The notes under the pieces were generated by a model. It was given only the letters and a program-made list of their open reading frames with translations, was not told the DNA's origin and made no database searches. From positions 62,001 to 126,000 of the forward strand of contig JAKPOP010000014.1 in assembly GCA_029547805.1 (NCBI GenBank): a DNA stretch of 64,000 nucleotides, in the 5' to 3' direction. The stretch comes from Deltaproteobacteria bacterium. GTDB taxonomy: Bacteria > Myxococcota_A > UBA9042 > DTJE01. Shown here piece by piece: positions 25,850-35,023 of the stretch (positions within the stretch are counted from its first letter, which is position 1; every line of letters starts with the position of its first letter). A program made the position numbers and the translations under genes.

Positions 25850-25878
25850 TTGACAAGGGCCTCCCGACCTGCTATCAA
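25850..25878 (+). promoter_or_regulatory. Promoter of the contractile injection system operon
   Basis: Perfect -35 TTGACA (25850-25855), 17-bp spacer, -10 TATCAA (25873-25878), 31 bp before the DUF4255 gene start. No obvious operator repeats overlap it, which suggests housekeeping sigma-factor expression. Confidence 0.8.
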
Positions 25879-25909
25879 CGAGAGCCCTGACAAGGAAAGA
25901 CCTCTCGCG

Positions 25910-26512
25910 ATGAGCCAGTTCGAGGTGGTGCGCGACATCGGCGAGTCCCTGAAGGAACTGCTCAAGGAGTCCTTCAAGGCCGCCGGCTTCACCACCGTCA
26001 CCGTATCCAACGACCGCCCGAAGAAGGACAACATCAAGTCCCTGCCCACGGTGAACCTGTTCCTGTACCATCTGGCCTACGCCCCGGGATACAAGGAGCG
26101 GACCGACTCGCTGGTCACCACCTACGACAAGGAGGGCCGCCTGGTGGAGTACTACCAGGACGCGCCGGTCTATCTCCACGCCCAGTTCATCGTCTCGGTC
26201 TTCGGGAACACCCCCAACGAGGAGAACCTGCTGCTGGGGCTGATCGTGAAGACCTTCCTGGAGAACCCGATCCTGTTCGGGAGCCAGTTGAAGGGGGATT
26301 CGTTCTTCCCGGACGACAAGGTGAACGTCTTCCCGAATCTCCAGGCCGACTTCAACGAGTCGGTGTCGTTCTGGCGTTCGTTGAACGAGGAGGTCCGGCC
26401 GTCGCTGTTCTACTACGTGAAGTTCCGCGTGGAGAGCGACCGACGGTCTTCGGAACTGAGGAGGGTTCTTGGCAGGGATCTTGCAGTGCACGGCACCCGC
26501 GAGGCGCCGTGA
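25910..26512 (+). CDS. DUF4255/Pvc16-like tail cap protein of a contractile injection system
   Basis: The 200-residue protein matches the DUF4255 family found in extracellular contractile injection systems (Pvc16/Afp16 type), which caps or terminates the sheath-tube assembly at its distal end. Recognisable stretches are LPTVNLFLYHLAYAPGYKER (about 44-63), a long central beta-rich part with VYLHAQFIVSVFGNTPNEEN and the C-terminal SLFYYVKFRVESD. The start at 25910 is preceded by AGGAAAGA about 10 bp upstream. It is the first gene of the CIS operon, and its position before the sheath genes agrees with other loci of this type. Confidence 0.85.
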   Translation: MSQFEVVRDIGESLKELLKESFKAAGFTTVTVSNDRPKKDNIKSLPTVNLFLYHLAYAPGYKERTDSLVTTYDKEGRLVEYYQDAPVYLHAQFIVSVFGNTPNEENLLLGLIVKTFLENPILFGSQLKGDSFFPDDKVNVFPNLQADFNESVSFWRSLNEEVRPSLFYYVKFRVESDRRSSELRRVLGRDLAVHGTREAP

Positions 26513-26573
26513 CTGCGAAGGAGGGGCCGGGGCCCTCGAGAGAGGAGAGGCAGCAACTCGCAAGGAGGATCGA

Positions 26574-27740
<1,167 letters not shown>

Positions 27741-27778
27741 GCCGGACCGGGAGACGGGCCGGGGTCCCGACCCCGGAA

Positions 27779-27846
27779 CCACCGCCCCGGGTCCTGACAG
27801 AGCGGGGTTTCGTCCCGGCAGGTGCCGGGGCGGTGGCGTTTCTTTC
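27779..27846 (+). terminator. Terminator-like attenuator between sheath 1 and tube 1
   Basis: A perfect 12-bp inverted repeat CCACCGCCCCGG/CCGGGGCGGTGG (27779-27790 with 27825-27836) encloses nested pairs CCTG/CAGG and CGGGG/TCCCG and is followed directly by the T-rich run CGTTTCTTTCT. The tube ribosome site (TAGGAGGT) begins 15 bp later. No new promoter is evident, so it probably attenuates or sets an mRNA end rather than ending the operon. Confidence 0.7.
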
Positions 27847-27864
27847 TGCTTGTAGGAGGTACCC

Positions 27865-28296
27865 ATGGCCAACCGGAGGAAGTTCGATCACATCGGGAAT
27901 TTCAACTTCAAGATCGAGATCGAGGGGGTCACCCAGGGGGCCTTCCGCAACGTCGAGGGCCTGGACTCGGAGACCGAGATCATCGAGTACCAGGACGGCG
28001 ACGACATCATCCTGCGGAAGCGGCCGGGACGGACCAAGTACTCCAACGTGGTGCTGAAGCGCGGCTACGTGAACAGCGACGAGCTGTGGCAGTGGCGGAA
28101 GAAGGTCATCGAGGGGAAGGTCGAGCGCAAGTCCGGGTCGGTGGTGCTGTGCGACGACGACGGCGTCGAGATCATGCGCTACAACTTCTTCGAGGCCTGG
28201 CCCTGCAAGTGGAAGGGCTTCTCGCTGGACGGCAAGGGCAACGACGTGAACGTCGAGGAGATCGAGCTGGCGGTCGAGAAGATCGAGCGCGCGTGA
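27865..28296 (+). CDS. Contractile tail tube protein 1 (gp19-like)
   Basis: The 143-residue protein is an inner-tube subunit that stacks as hexamers inside the sheath. It shows the T4 gp19-like family pattern: NFNFKIEIEGVTQGAFRNVE (about 12-31), GLDSETEIIEYQDGDD, LRKRPGRTKYSNVVLKRGY, WRKKVIEGKVERKSGSVVLC and the C-terminal VEEIELAVEKIE. TAGGAGGTACCC gives an excellent ribosome site. Length is typical for Pvc1/Afp1. It is flanked on both sides by terminator-like hairpins. Confidence 0.95.
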   Translation: MANRRKFDHIGNFNFKIEIEGVTQGAFRNVEGLDSETEIIEYQDGDDIILRKRPGRTKYSNVVLKRGYVNSDELWQWRKKVIEGKVERKSGSVVLCDDDGVEIMRYNFFEAWPCKWKGFSLDGKGNDVNVEEIELAVEKIERA

Positions 28297-28309
28297 TTCC
28301 GGCGTGACC

Positions 28310-28362
28310 AGGGGGCGCTCCGGCGGTCCGTGCGACCTCCGGGGCGCCCCCTTTCCTTCTCT
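28310..28362 (+). terminator. Terminator-like hairpin behind tube 1
   Basis: A 14-bp inverted repeat with one G-U pair, AGGGGGCGCTCCGG/CCGGGGCGCCCCCT (28310-28323 with 28339-28352), is followed by the pyrimidine run TTCCTTCTCTC. It sits 14 bp after the tube stop codon and just before the next ribosome site (CAGGAG). Confidence 0.7.
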
Positions 28363-28373
28363 CAGGAGCATCC

Positions 28374-28751
28374 ATGGCATTCCGAACCGAGTTCGAATTC
28401 ACGCTGCCCCGGGGCTACGTGGACAAGGACGGCAAGGTCCACAAGAAGGGGGTGATGCGCCTGGCCAACGCGAAGGACGAGATCCTTCCGCTGCAGGACT
28501 ACCGGGTCCAGCAGAACCGGGCCTACCTCGTGGTGATCCTGCTGTCGCGGGTGATCACCCGGCTGGGGGACCTGAAGTCCATCAACCCCTCGGTGATCGA
28601 GGAGTTGTTCGCCTCGGACCTGGCCTATCTGCAGGACTTCTACCGGCGGATCAACGAGGACGGCACCGCCCACGTCAAGGTCACCTGTCCGGAGTGCAAG
28701 CATGCCTTCGAGGTGGACCTGGGAGGGGAACTGAACGTGGGGGAATTGTAA
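28374..28751 (+). CDS. Small CxxC protein of the injection system, chaperone-like position
   Basis: The 125-residue protein has no family I can name firmly. Visible are a hydrophobic core (NRAYLVVILLSRVITRLGDL), an acidic mid part (VIEELFASDLAYLQDFYRRI) and a single CPEC near the C-terminus (VTCPECKHAFEVDL), perhaps half of a zinc site. It lies between the tube and the second sheath. In tailed phages that slot often holds tail assembly chaperones, and its 3' end overlaps a DUF6760-like frame in the -1 register across a strong hairpin. It ends with LNVGEL and TAA at 28749-28751. Confidence 0.8.
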   Translation: MAFRTEFEFTLPRGYVDKDGKVHKKGVMRLANAKDEILPLQDYRVQQNRAYLVVILLSRVITRLGDLKSINPSVIEELFASDLAYLQDFYRRINEDGTAHVKVTCPECKHAFEVDLGGELNVGEL

Positions 28752-28912
28752 GCTACCCCCTGGACAAACTGTACCAGGAGGTAGCTTACATCGCCTATCA
28801 TTTCCACTGGTCCCCGGACGAGATCCTGGAGATGGAGCACCGGGAGCGGCAGGTCTGGGTCAAGGAGATCTCCGAGATCAACAAGGAGATCAACAAGACC
28901 CGCCTGGGCTGA
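28745..28912 (+). CDS. DUF6760-like small protein without a normal start codon
   Basis: The frame encodes YPLDKLYQEVAYIAYHFHWS followed by PDEILEMEHRERQVWVKEI, the pattern of the short (about 55-60 residue) DUF6760 family of injection systems and of phage tail assembly chaperone partners. There is no ATG, GTG or TTG at a sensible place: the only near candidate is ATT at 28745, and the next in-frame GTG (28694) has no ribosome site. The frame lies -1 relative to the upstream gene, overlaps its end, and begins exactly at the 28748-28789 hairpin. Expression may need an ATT start, coupled re-initiation or a -1 frameshift that makes a fusion. Confidence 0.72.
   Translation: MVSYPLDKLYQEVAYIAYHFHWSPDEILEMEHRERQVWVKEISEINKEINKTRLG
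28748..28789 (+). other. Strong RNA hairpin across a stop/start junction
   Basis: GTAAGCTACC (28748-28757) pairs perfectly with GGTAGCTTAC (28780-28789). After one C-A mismatch the stem continues CCTGG/CCAGG (28759-28763 with 28774-28778), leaving a 10-nt loop that can itself pair ACA/TGT. The structure contains the stop codon of the CxxC gene and starts 3 bp after the ATT codon of the DUF6760-like frame. Its codons (GTA, AGC, GTA, GCT) are unusual for this genome. Confidence 0.8.
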
Positions 28913-28942
28913 CCCGGGGCCGCCAACCGGAGGAGGGCTCCC

Positions 28943-30739
28943 GTGACCGCGTTTGGGGCTGATGTTCGTCCGCCTGGCATCTACTCCGAGCCTTCGGAGC
29001 GCGCCCCCGAAGGCCTTGCACTGGGAAGGACCGGGGTGCTGGGCATCCTGGGTCTGGCCCAGCGGGGCCCCACGGATCGTCCCGTGCGCATCTCGTCGCC
29101 CGAGGAGTTCCGGGAGGTCTTTGGGGAGTTGCGGGAGGGAGGCTTCCTCCAGGCCGCCATCGAGGGCTTCTTCAAGAACGGGGGCCAGGAGGCCTGGGTG
29201 GTCCGCGTGGCCCATCGCTTCGGTCTGGCTCCCGGGGACCCGGCCGCCGTGGCCGCCTGCACGCTGACCGACGGGACCCAGACCTCCCGCCTGTTTCTGC
29301 GGGCCCTCTCGGAGGGGTCCTGGGGCAATGACCTCCGGGTCTCCATCGACCGGCCCCCGCCCCAGGCCCAGACCTTCCTGACCCTGGACGCCGAGCCGGG
29401 GGACACGTCGGTGACGGTCCGGTCCACCCACAATCTCCGGCCCGGTGTGCTGGTGCGCATCCAGGATGGCCGAAACGAGGCCTGGCGGCACCTGGTGTCC
29501 ATCGAGGGCAAGCGCCTGTCCTTCCGGGAGGACCAGCCCCTGGAGACCGGTTTCTCGGCCAGCGCCCCGACCGAGGTGGAGACGGTGGACTTTCGGCTCC
29601 GGGTCCAGTCTCCCTTCCGGAAGGAGGTCTTTGCGGACCTGTCCCTGAACCCTGCCAGTCCCCAGTTCATCGAACGGGTCGTGGCCGAGCGGTCGCGCCT
29701 GATCGCCGCGACGGTGATCCGCCGTCCGGGGGAACTGGACCGACCGCCGACGGCCGAGGACCTGCCGGCCGCGGTGGAAGACCTTCCCCTGGCGGGAGGC
29801 GCCGACGGCCTGTGGAACGTGACCCCCGACGACTTCGTGGGCATGAGTGGCCAGTTGGGTGGACGGACGGGTCTTGGAGCCCTGGAGCAGGTTCCCGAGG
29901 TGGACCTGCTGGCCGCACCGGATGTCCTCTGGCTCTTCCAGCGGAACGCCGGGGTCGAGGGGATGCCCTTCTCGACCCGAAAGGACGTCGAGATGGTCCA
30001 CGAGGCGATGCTTGCGGCCGCCGAGCGGCTCAACGATCGCTTCGTGCTGCTGGATTCCCCGTTTCCGGAGAGCCTGGAGGCCACCCGGGAGTACCGCCTG
30101 TCCTTCGACAGCCGCCAGGGGGCCCTCTACTTCCCCTGGCTGGTGCAGCAGCGCGATGGACGGCGCCACCTCCAGCCTCCCAGCGGGCACATCGCCGGGC
30201 TCATCGCCCGCTGCGACCGCGCGATCGGGGTCCACCGCCCCCCGGCCAACGACCCCCTGGAGGACGTCGAGGACCTCTCCTTCCTCGTCCGGGAAGAGGA
30301 CATGGGTCTGCTCAACGCCGAGGGAATCAACTGTCTGGTCTCCCAGGGCACGCGGGGCATCCGACCCTGGGGAGCCCGGACCGTCAGCAGCGACCCTTCC
30401 TTCCGGTACATCAACGTCCGGCGGGAGATCAACGCCATCCAGAAGGTGCTCGGGGAGGGCCTCCAGTGGGTGGTCTTCGAACCCAACCTCCCGGGCCTCT
30501 GGAAGACCGTGAACCGCCTGGTCACCGACTTCCTCATGAAGGTCTGGCGCCAGGGCTGGTTCCGGGGCGAGACTCCCGAGGAGGCCTTCTTCGTCCAGTG
30601 CGACGAGGAAAACAACCCCCCGGAGGAGCGGGACGCCGGCCGCCTGCTGGTGGAGGTGGGAGTGGCCCCCGTGCGGCCCACCGAGTTCCTGGTCCTCCGT
30701 CTGGCCCAGGAAATGCAAGAAAAGGACGAGGGCGCATGA
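28943..30739 (+). CDS. Contractile tail sheath protein 2 (large form)
   Basis: The 598-residue protein is a second sheath subunit. It shares with sheath 1 the N-terminal DVRPPGIYSEPSERAPEGL, TGVLGILGLAQRGPTDRPV, FFKNGGQEAWVVRV, the middle YFPWLVQQRDG and QPPSGHIAGLIARCDRAIGV, and the C-terminal GIRPWGARTVSSDPSFRYIN, WRQGWFRGETPEEAFFVQCD. It carries about 200 extra residues (roughly 110-320, from SRLFLRALSEGSWGNDLRVS on), a surface domain like that of Afp3/Pvc3-type sheaths. GTG 28943 has GGAGGAGGG upstream. A second sheath next to the baseplate end is common in extracellular injection systems. Confidence 0.95.
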   Translation: MTAFGADVRPPGIYSEPSERAPEGLALGRTGVLGILGLAQRGPTDRPVRISSPEEFREVFGELREGGFLQAAIEGFFKNGGQEAWVVRVAHRFGLAPGDPAAVAACTLTDGTQTSRLFLRALSEGSWGNDLRVSIDRPPPQAQTFLTLDAEPGDTSVTVRSTHNLRPGVLVRIQDGRNEAWRHLVSIEGKRLSFREDQPLETGFSASAPTEVETVDFRLRVQSPFRKEVFADLSLNPASPQFIERVVAERSRLIAATVIRRPGELDRPPTAEDLPAAVEDLPLAGGADGLWNVTPDDFVGMSGQLGGRTGLGALEQVPEVDLLAAPDVLWLFQRNAGVEGMPFSTRKDVEMVHEAMLAAAERLNDRFVLLDSPFPESLEATREYRLSFDSRQGALYFPWLVQQRDGRRHLQPPSGHIAGLIARCDRAIGVHRPPANDPLEDVEDLSFLVREEDMGLLNAEGINCLVSQGTRGIRPWGARTVSSDPSFRYINVRREINAIQKVLGEGLQWVVFEPNLPGLWKTVNRLVTDFLMKVWRQGWFRGETPEEAFFVQCDEENNPPEERDAGRLLVEVGVAPVRPTEFLVLRLAQEMQEKDEGA

Positions 30740-30779
30740 TCCGGCGGGCCCCGGAGGAGGGCCCCGGGGGAGGCAATCC

Positions 30780-31253
30780 ATGGCGAAGAAGCAGCCGCCT
30801 GTTCGCTCCTCGAGGGCGGACCCCGACGTCGGCTTCAGTTTCCAGGTGGAGATCGACGGCATCCGCTGCGGCAAGTTCCGGGAGGCCCGGGGCCTGGAGT
30901 GGAGGTCGGACCCGGTGCAGTTCTTCGAGGGGGGCAACAACGCCCACCGGGTCAGCCTGATCGGCCCCGGTTCCTTCACTCCGCTGGTGCTCAAGAAGGG
31001 CTTCTTTTCCTCCAACAGCGAGTTCCTGGACTGGATGAAGGCCCTGCTGGACGGCGGCAAGAAGGCCCTGAAACGGGTCACGGTCTCGGTGCTGGTCCGC
31101 AACGAGCAGGGGGCCGAGATTGGCCGCTATGACCTCTTCGGCGCCTTCATGACCCGCTACTCGGGCCCGGGCTTCAACGGGATGGACAACCAGGTGGCGG
31201 TGGAGGAGATCGAGATCCAGTACGACCGGTTCGAGTACAAGGCCGGCGGGTAG
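30780..31253 (+). CDS. Contractile tail tube protein 2 (gp19-like)
   Basis: The 157-residue protein belongs to the same tube family as the gene at 27865: VGFSFQVEIDGIRCGKFREA (about 17-36), GLEWRSDPVQFFEGGNNAHR, VLKKGFFSSNSEFLDWMKAL, VSVLVRNEQGAEIGRYDLFG and VAVEEIEIQYDRFEYKAGG. It most likely forms the baseplate-proximal tube ring (Pvc5-like). It is preceded by a short GC-rich hairpin and GGGGGAGGC ribosome site, 40 bp behind sheath 2. Confidence 0.93.
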   Translation: MAKKQPPVRSSRADPDVGFSFQVEIDGIRCGKFREARGLEWRSDPVQFFEGGNNAHRVSLIGPGSFTPLVLKKGFFSSNSEFLDWMKALLDGGKKALKRVTVSVLVRNEQGAEIGRYDLFGAFMTRYSGPGFNGMDNQVAVEEIEIQYDRFEYKAGG

Positions 31254-31267
31254 CGCGGGGGTTCGAG

Positions 31268-34200
31268 ATGTCCGATCGGGGGGATCCAGACATCCGGATG
31301 GGCGTCCTGAGGCGGATGCCGCTGCTGGCCGGGCGGACCTCCATCGGTCCGGACCGCTGGCCCCTGTGGGCCCTCCTGCAGGAACGATCCCTGACGACGC
31401 ACCTGGACCGGGAACCGCCGCTGGTCTCGGGGATCCGGTCCCTGGTGGAGGGATTCTTCCCCGCCGGGGAGCCCGGATTCTGGGACTTCGCCTCCGAAGC
31501 CCCCGAGGGGGAGATCCTTCACCTCCAGGTCCCCCCGGAGGAAGAGGCCCCGGAGGTCCTCGCGACCACCAGCCGCCGGGGACGAAGGACCGAGGCCGCG
31601 ACAGGTGCCCGGAGAACCGGCAAGGCCCCGAGAGGGGAACAGACCGTTCGTCCAGGCGCATCCCGGGCCTCCCGGAAGGCGGGGGCCGGCCTGACGCCGC
31701 CCGGGCCCCAGCGGTCGGTCGCGGCGACGGCCCCGGCCCGACGGGCATCCCGGGCCCCGGTTCCGGGTCGGCTGGCTTCGACCCGGGTCTTTGCCGGAGG
31801 CCGACCTGTTGGAAGTCCTCGCACCCTGGCACGCCCCGTTGCTCCTCCCTCCCCGGGACGGATCGGACTGCTGCAGGCCCTGCGTCTCCGATCCGCTGCC
31901 CTGGCCCCGGTGGTCGGGGTCCTGGGCGCCGGGACCCCATGGGGTCCGGAGACCCCGGAGGCCCGGGCCGCGATCCCCATGCCCTCGCTGCTCTCCTCGG
32001 TGGACCTCGCCACGCTGATCCGGATCACCGCGACGCCGTCGGACCGTCCGGCAGACGCGAGGGACGCGGGGTTCTCCCTGGTCCCCCGGAGCCGGGAGGG
32101 CCGGCCGGTCCCGGTCCTGTGGGGCCCGGGAATCGACGTCGCCGGAAGGGGTCCCGAGGTGGGCGCCGTGGGACCTGTCGAGCCGACCTTGACCAGGGAT
32201 GCTGGTCGGTTCGCCTTCCTCTCCCGATCGGGAAGGTCCATCGCGCTGCCGGCGGGACTGGCGCCCTCCGATGCCGCGGGACTGAAGGACCTGGTGCCGT
32301 CTTCCCGACAGGCCTGGTACTCGTCGGGTATGCCCGGGGACGGGGAGTCCCGCCTGGCCGCGATGGGGTCCTCCCTCCAGGCCCTGCAGCGGGAGGTCCT
32401 GGTCGGGTCGCTGCCGGCAATGTATGCGACTGCCTCGACACCGGTCCCTGAGTGGGTCCGTCTGGTCCCTTCCCGGGACGCGGCACCCTGGGAATCGCTG
32501 GACTCCCCGAGGGCCCGGGAAGGGTCGCCGGAGGGTCGCCGCCTGGCCGCCCATGCCAGGATCCCCCACCCCTCGCCGGAGGGTCGCCTGGCCGCCCATG
32601 CCCGGGTCCCCCACCCAGGATTGGAAACCCGTCAGGCTGCCCGCCCGGGAACCCCTTCCTGGGGTCCCGGCGGGTCTTCCTCGCAGGAACCGGGGACGAT
32701 CGCCGGAGGCCGAATCGCTCCGTCCCCGGCATTTCCCAGGACGCCCCTCTCCGGGAGCGGGATCCTGTCTCCCGGGACGATGAATCGGACCGCGGTGGCG
32801 GTCGGGGACCTCCCCCGAACTCTTGCCGACGCCGGTTTCTCCTCCTCAGGAGGCCCGCTTCCAGGCATCCCCGGCGGATCGCACCGTCTTGGACTGATGG
32901 ATCCCATCGCCCCGACCGGATCGCTCTCCCGGAGGACCTCCAGGATCCCCGGGGTCGAACGGGTCCAGGGACCCACAGGAGTCGCCGGGAATGCAGGGGA
33001 CCTGCCTCATCCCCTGTCCCTCGAGGAGGCCGACCGATCCCCATCCCTTGCGGCGGGCCTTCCGCAGGAAGGGTTCCTCAGCGACCCGTGGATCGACCGG
33101 ACCTTCCTTCCCCTCGTTCAGACGCCCGGCACCAGGGCCCCTGGGGAGGGACACCCAGGATCCTCGACCGGCCAGGACCGGGACCTCGGGGGTTCCGGAT
33201 CCGGGACGCCTCGGAGCCTCCCCCTCACGGCGGGCCAGGAATCGGCGGGGGCCGCCGCCATCGGCCCAGTGGCTCCGGGGAAGGGACCCCGATCCGGAAC
33301 GATCTTGTTCGAGGAACCGGCCGAAACCCCGGAATGGCGCCTGGGACCCTCGCTGGCCGCCGTGACCGATGAACCGGCTGGCTGGCTGGTGTCGGTGCGC
33401 CCGTCCGACCAGGGGGAGGACCGACCAGGCCCCTCCTGGTCCTGGGCCGGGGAGGCGCCCGACCCCGAGTGGGTGGCACTTCCCGAACGAACGGAGACCC
33501 CGGAGGCCCTCTCCCGGGATGACCGGAAGGCCCGCCCGGCGATTGCCGGATCCGTTGCCCGACCGGTGAGTGGACTGGACCAACGAGCACGGGAAGATTC
33601 CAGACCCCGGTCCCCGACCGGGTCCCCCCGAACGTCCCATCCGGTTCCCCGTCTCGCCGGAGCGCCGGTCCCGGGGACCCGCCGGCCGGCCGGGCGACGA
33701 TCCCCGCCGGGCCTCTCCCGGGTCCTCCAGACCCACCTGGCCGAGGCATCGAAGGGGCTGTTGGAAAGGCGGTCCGCCCAGGTCGCCTCCCGGCGGATCG
33801 CCCCCCGGGAGTCGTCGTCGGGCCTTCTGGTCGGGGCCGCCGCTCCTCACAGGAGGGTCCGCCGGATCGCGACCGGAACTCCCGGCCTCTCCTCTCGGGA
33901 CGGCCTGCCCTTGGGCCAGGCCTCCGGCAGGAAGGGTCTTTCCTTCGAGCCCCTCCCGGCGCCCGGCGGAGAGCCGGAGATTCTTCCGGTCGTCGCCCCC
34001 CCCCACGAAGGGTCCTGGAACCGGATCCAGGAGGAACCGGCCGGGATCGAACTGCTTCGACTCCCGATGGGTCGTGCCGAACGCATGTCGGCGTCGATCC
34101 GGGACGCGGGACCGATGGCCGCCTGGCGATGGTCCACCGACCTCCAGGGTGGTCGACGGCCTCGGGACGGGATGGTCCCGGGGTTCCCCGAGGCGCCGCC

Positions 34201-35023
34201 TTCCACGCGGGACACCGGGGTCTACGGTCCCCATCACCCAGGCATCGGGTCCCTGGCAGGATCCCGGGCCGAGGCCCTGGCGCCCCTGGTCCGGACGCTG
34301 TTCCGGAGCCTCGGGGCGATGCCGCCGATTCCCCGGTCCGCCGCGATGACCGACCGCGAGGGCACCTCCCCGGGGGACCTGGTGGCCTGGATCGCCACCG
34401 TCGCCGCGGCCTCCCGATCCGCGGGTCCGGAACGGACCTCGGGACCCTGGACGCTGGATCGCTCCCTCCGAGGCCCGGGATCGCCGGCCCCCCAGGAAGG
34501 GAGGCGGTCCCCTGCGGGGGCCCCCTTCTCCGAGGAAGTCCCGGCGCTGGTCGCAGGCTCCCTCGGGGATCAGGGCGAGGCCCGGGTCCAGGCCGAGCCG
34601 GGGCGATCTCGCCTGCCGGGACTGCCCGAGGGCCCCGCGGAGACCGATTCCCCTCCGCTCGTCGAGGTCTCCCTGGGAACGACCGCCCCGCACCTTCCCG
34701 CCGGGATTCCGGGTCCGGGGATCGGGGCTCTCCCGTCGGGACCCGCCGGAGGGGCCTCGGACCTCCCAGGACCGAAATATCACGGGACATTGCCGCTGAT
34801 CTCCACCGGAGTCTCGGCGGTCTCCGCCGCTGCGCTGGCCTCCCGGGACCGTCCGGGTGAGAGGCGCCCCGCCGAGTCGCAGGACCCGGCATCGCAACAG
34901 GCCCGGGAGGAGACCGCCCGAGGCCAGGCCTCCCTGGACCTCGAGGGGCTGGCCGCCGAGATGACTCAACGCATCCTGAGACGCCTGAAACGGGAAAAGG
35001 AACGGAGGGGTTTCCATGCCTAG
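31268..35023 (+). CDS. Giant low-complexity protein of the injection system
   Basis: The 1,251-residue protein has a short ordered N-terminus (MGVLRRMPLLAGRTSIGPDR, VSGIRSLVEGFFPAGEPGFW) and a charged helical C-terminus (LEGLAAEMTQRILRRLKREK). In between is about 1,100 residues rich in Pro, Gly, Arg, Ser and Ala, with few hydrophobic clusters, so disorder is likely. Two near-copies of a 45-48-bp repeat lie at 32525-32617. Many injection-system loci have a fast-evolving protein with a similar basic C-terminal helix just before the LysM adaptor; its role is unclear. It is not a recognisable tape measure. ATG 31268 has only a weak ribosome site, and the end overlaps the next gene by 8 bp. Confidence 0.75.
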   Translation: MSDRGDPDIRMGVLRRMPLLAGRTSIGPDRWPLWALLQERSLTTHLDREPPLVSGIRSLVEGFFPAGEPGFWDFASEAPEGEILHLQVPPEEEAPEVLATTSRRGRRTEAATGARRTGKAPRGEQTVRPGASRASRKAGAGLTPPGPQRSVAATAPARRASRAPVPGRLASTRVFAGGRPVGSPRTLARPVAPPSPGRIGLLQALRLRSAALAPVVGVLGAGTPWGPETPEARAAIPMPSLLSSVDLATLIRITATPSDRPADARDAGFSLVPRSREGRPVPVLWGPGIDVAGRGPEVGAVGPVEPTLTRDAGRFAFLSRSGRSIALPAGLAPSDAAGLKDLVPSSRQAWYSSGMPGDGESRLAAMGSSLQALQREVLVGSLPAMYATASTPVPEWVRLVPSRDAAPWESLDSPRAREGSPEGRRLAAHARIPHPSPEGRLAAHARVPHPGLETRQAARPGTPSWGPGGSSSQEPGTIAGGRIAPSPAFPRTPLSGSGILSPGTMNRTAVAVGDLPRTLADAGFSSSGGPLPGIPGGSHRLGLMDPIAPTGSLSRRTSRIPGVERVQGPTGVAGNAGDLPHPLSLEEADRSPSLAAGLPQEGFLSDPWIDRTFLPLVQTPGTRAPGEGHPGSSTGQDRDLGGSGSGTPRSLPLTAGQESAGAAAIGPVAPGKGPRSGTILFEEPAETPEWRLGPSLAAVTDEPAGWLVSVRPSDQGEDRPGPSWSWAGEAPDPEWVALPERTETPEALSRDDRKARPAIAGSVARPVSGLDQRAREDSRPRSPTGSPRTSHPVPRLAGAPVPGTRRPAGRRSPPGLSRVLQTHLAEASKGLLERRSAQVASRRIAPRESSSGLLVGAAAPHRRVRRIATGTPGLSSRDGLPLGQASGRKGLSFEPLPAPGGEPEILPVVAPPHEGSWNRIQEEPAGIELLRLPMGRAERMSASIRDAGPMAAWRWSTDLQGGRRPRDGMVPGFPEAPPSTRDTGVYGPHHPGIGSLAGSRAEALAPLVRTLFRSLGAMPPIPRSAAMTDREGTSPGDLVAWIATVAAASRSAGPERTSGPWTLDRSLRGPGSPAPQEGRRSPAGAPFSEEVPALVAGSLGDQGEARVQAEPGRSRLPGLPEGPAETDSPPLVEVSLGTTAPHLPAGIPGPGIGALPSGPAGGASDLPGPKYHGTLPLISTGVSAVSAAALASRDRPGERRPAESQDPASQQAREETARGQASLDLEGLAAEMTQRILRRLKREKERRGFHA
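32525..32617 (+). repeat. Imperfect tandem repeat inside the low-complexity gene
   Basis: Units 32525-32572 (48 bp) and 32573-32617 (45 bp) share the 16-bp start TCGCCGGAGGGTCGCC and the core TGGCCGCCCATGCC, encoding the repeated peptide LAAHARIPHP/LAAHARVPHP. The 3-bp length difference keeps the reading frame. Confidence 0.85.

Noticed and set aside
28739-28745. Classical slippery heptamer for -1 frameshifting
   Set aside because: G GGG GAA would allow re-pairing of the P-site tRNA only; the A-site Glu tRNA would mismatch. I keep frameshifting only as a hypothesis.
27865-31253. Integrated prophage or R-type pyocin
   Set aside because: No integrase, lysis, replication or capsid genes; the cap (DUF4255), LysM adaptor and duplicated sheath/tube match extracellular injection systems.
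32525-32617. CRISPR array
   Set aside because: Only two imperfect adjacent units without spacers, inside a coding frame and keeping its register.
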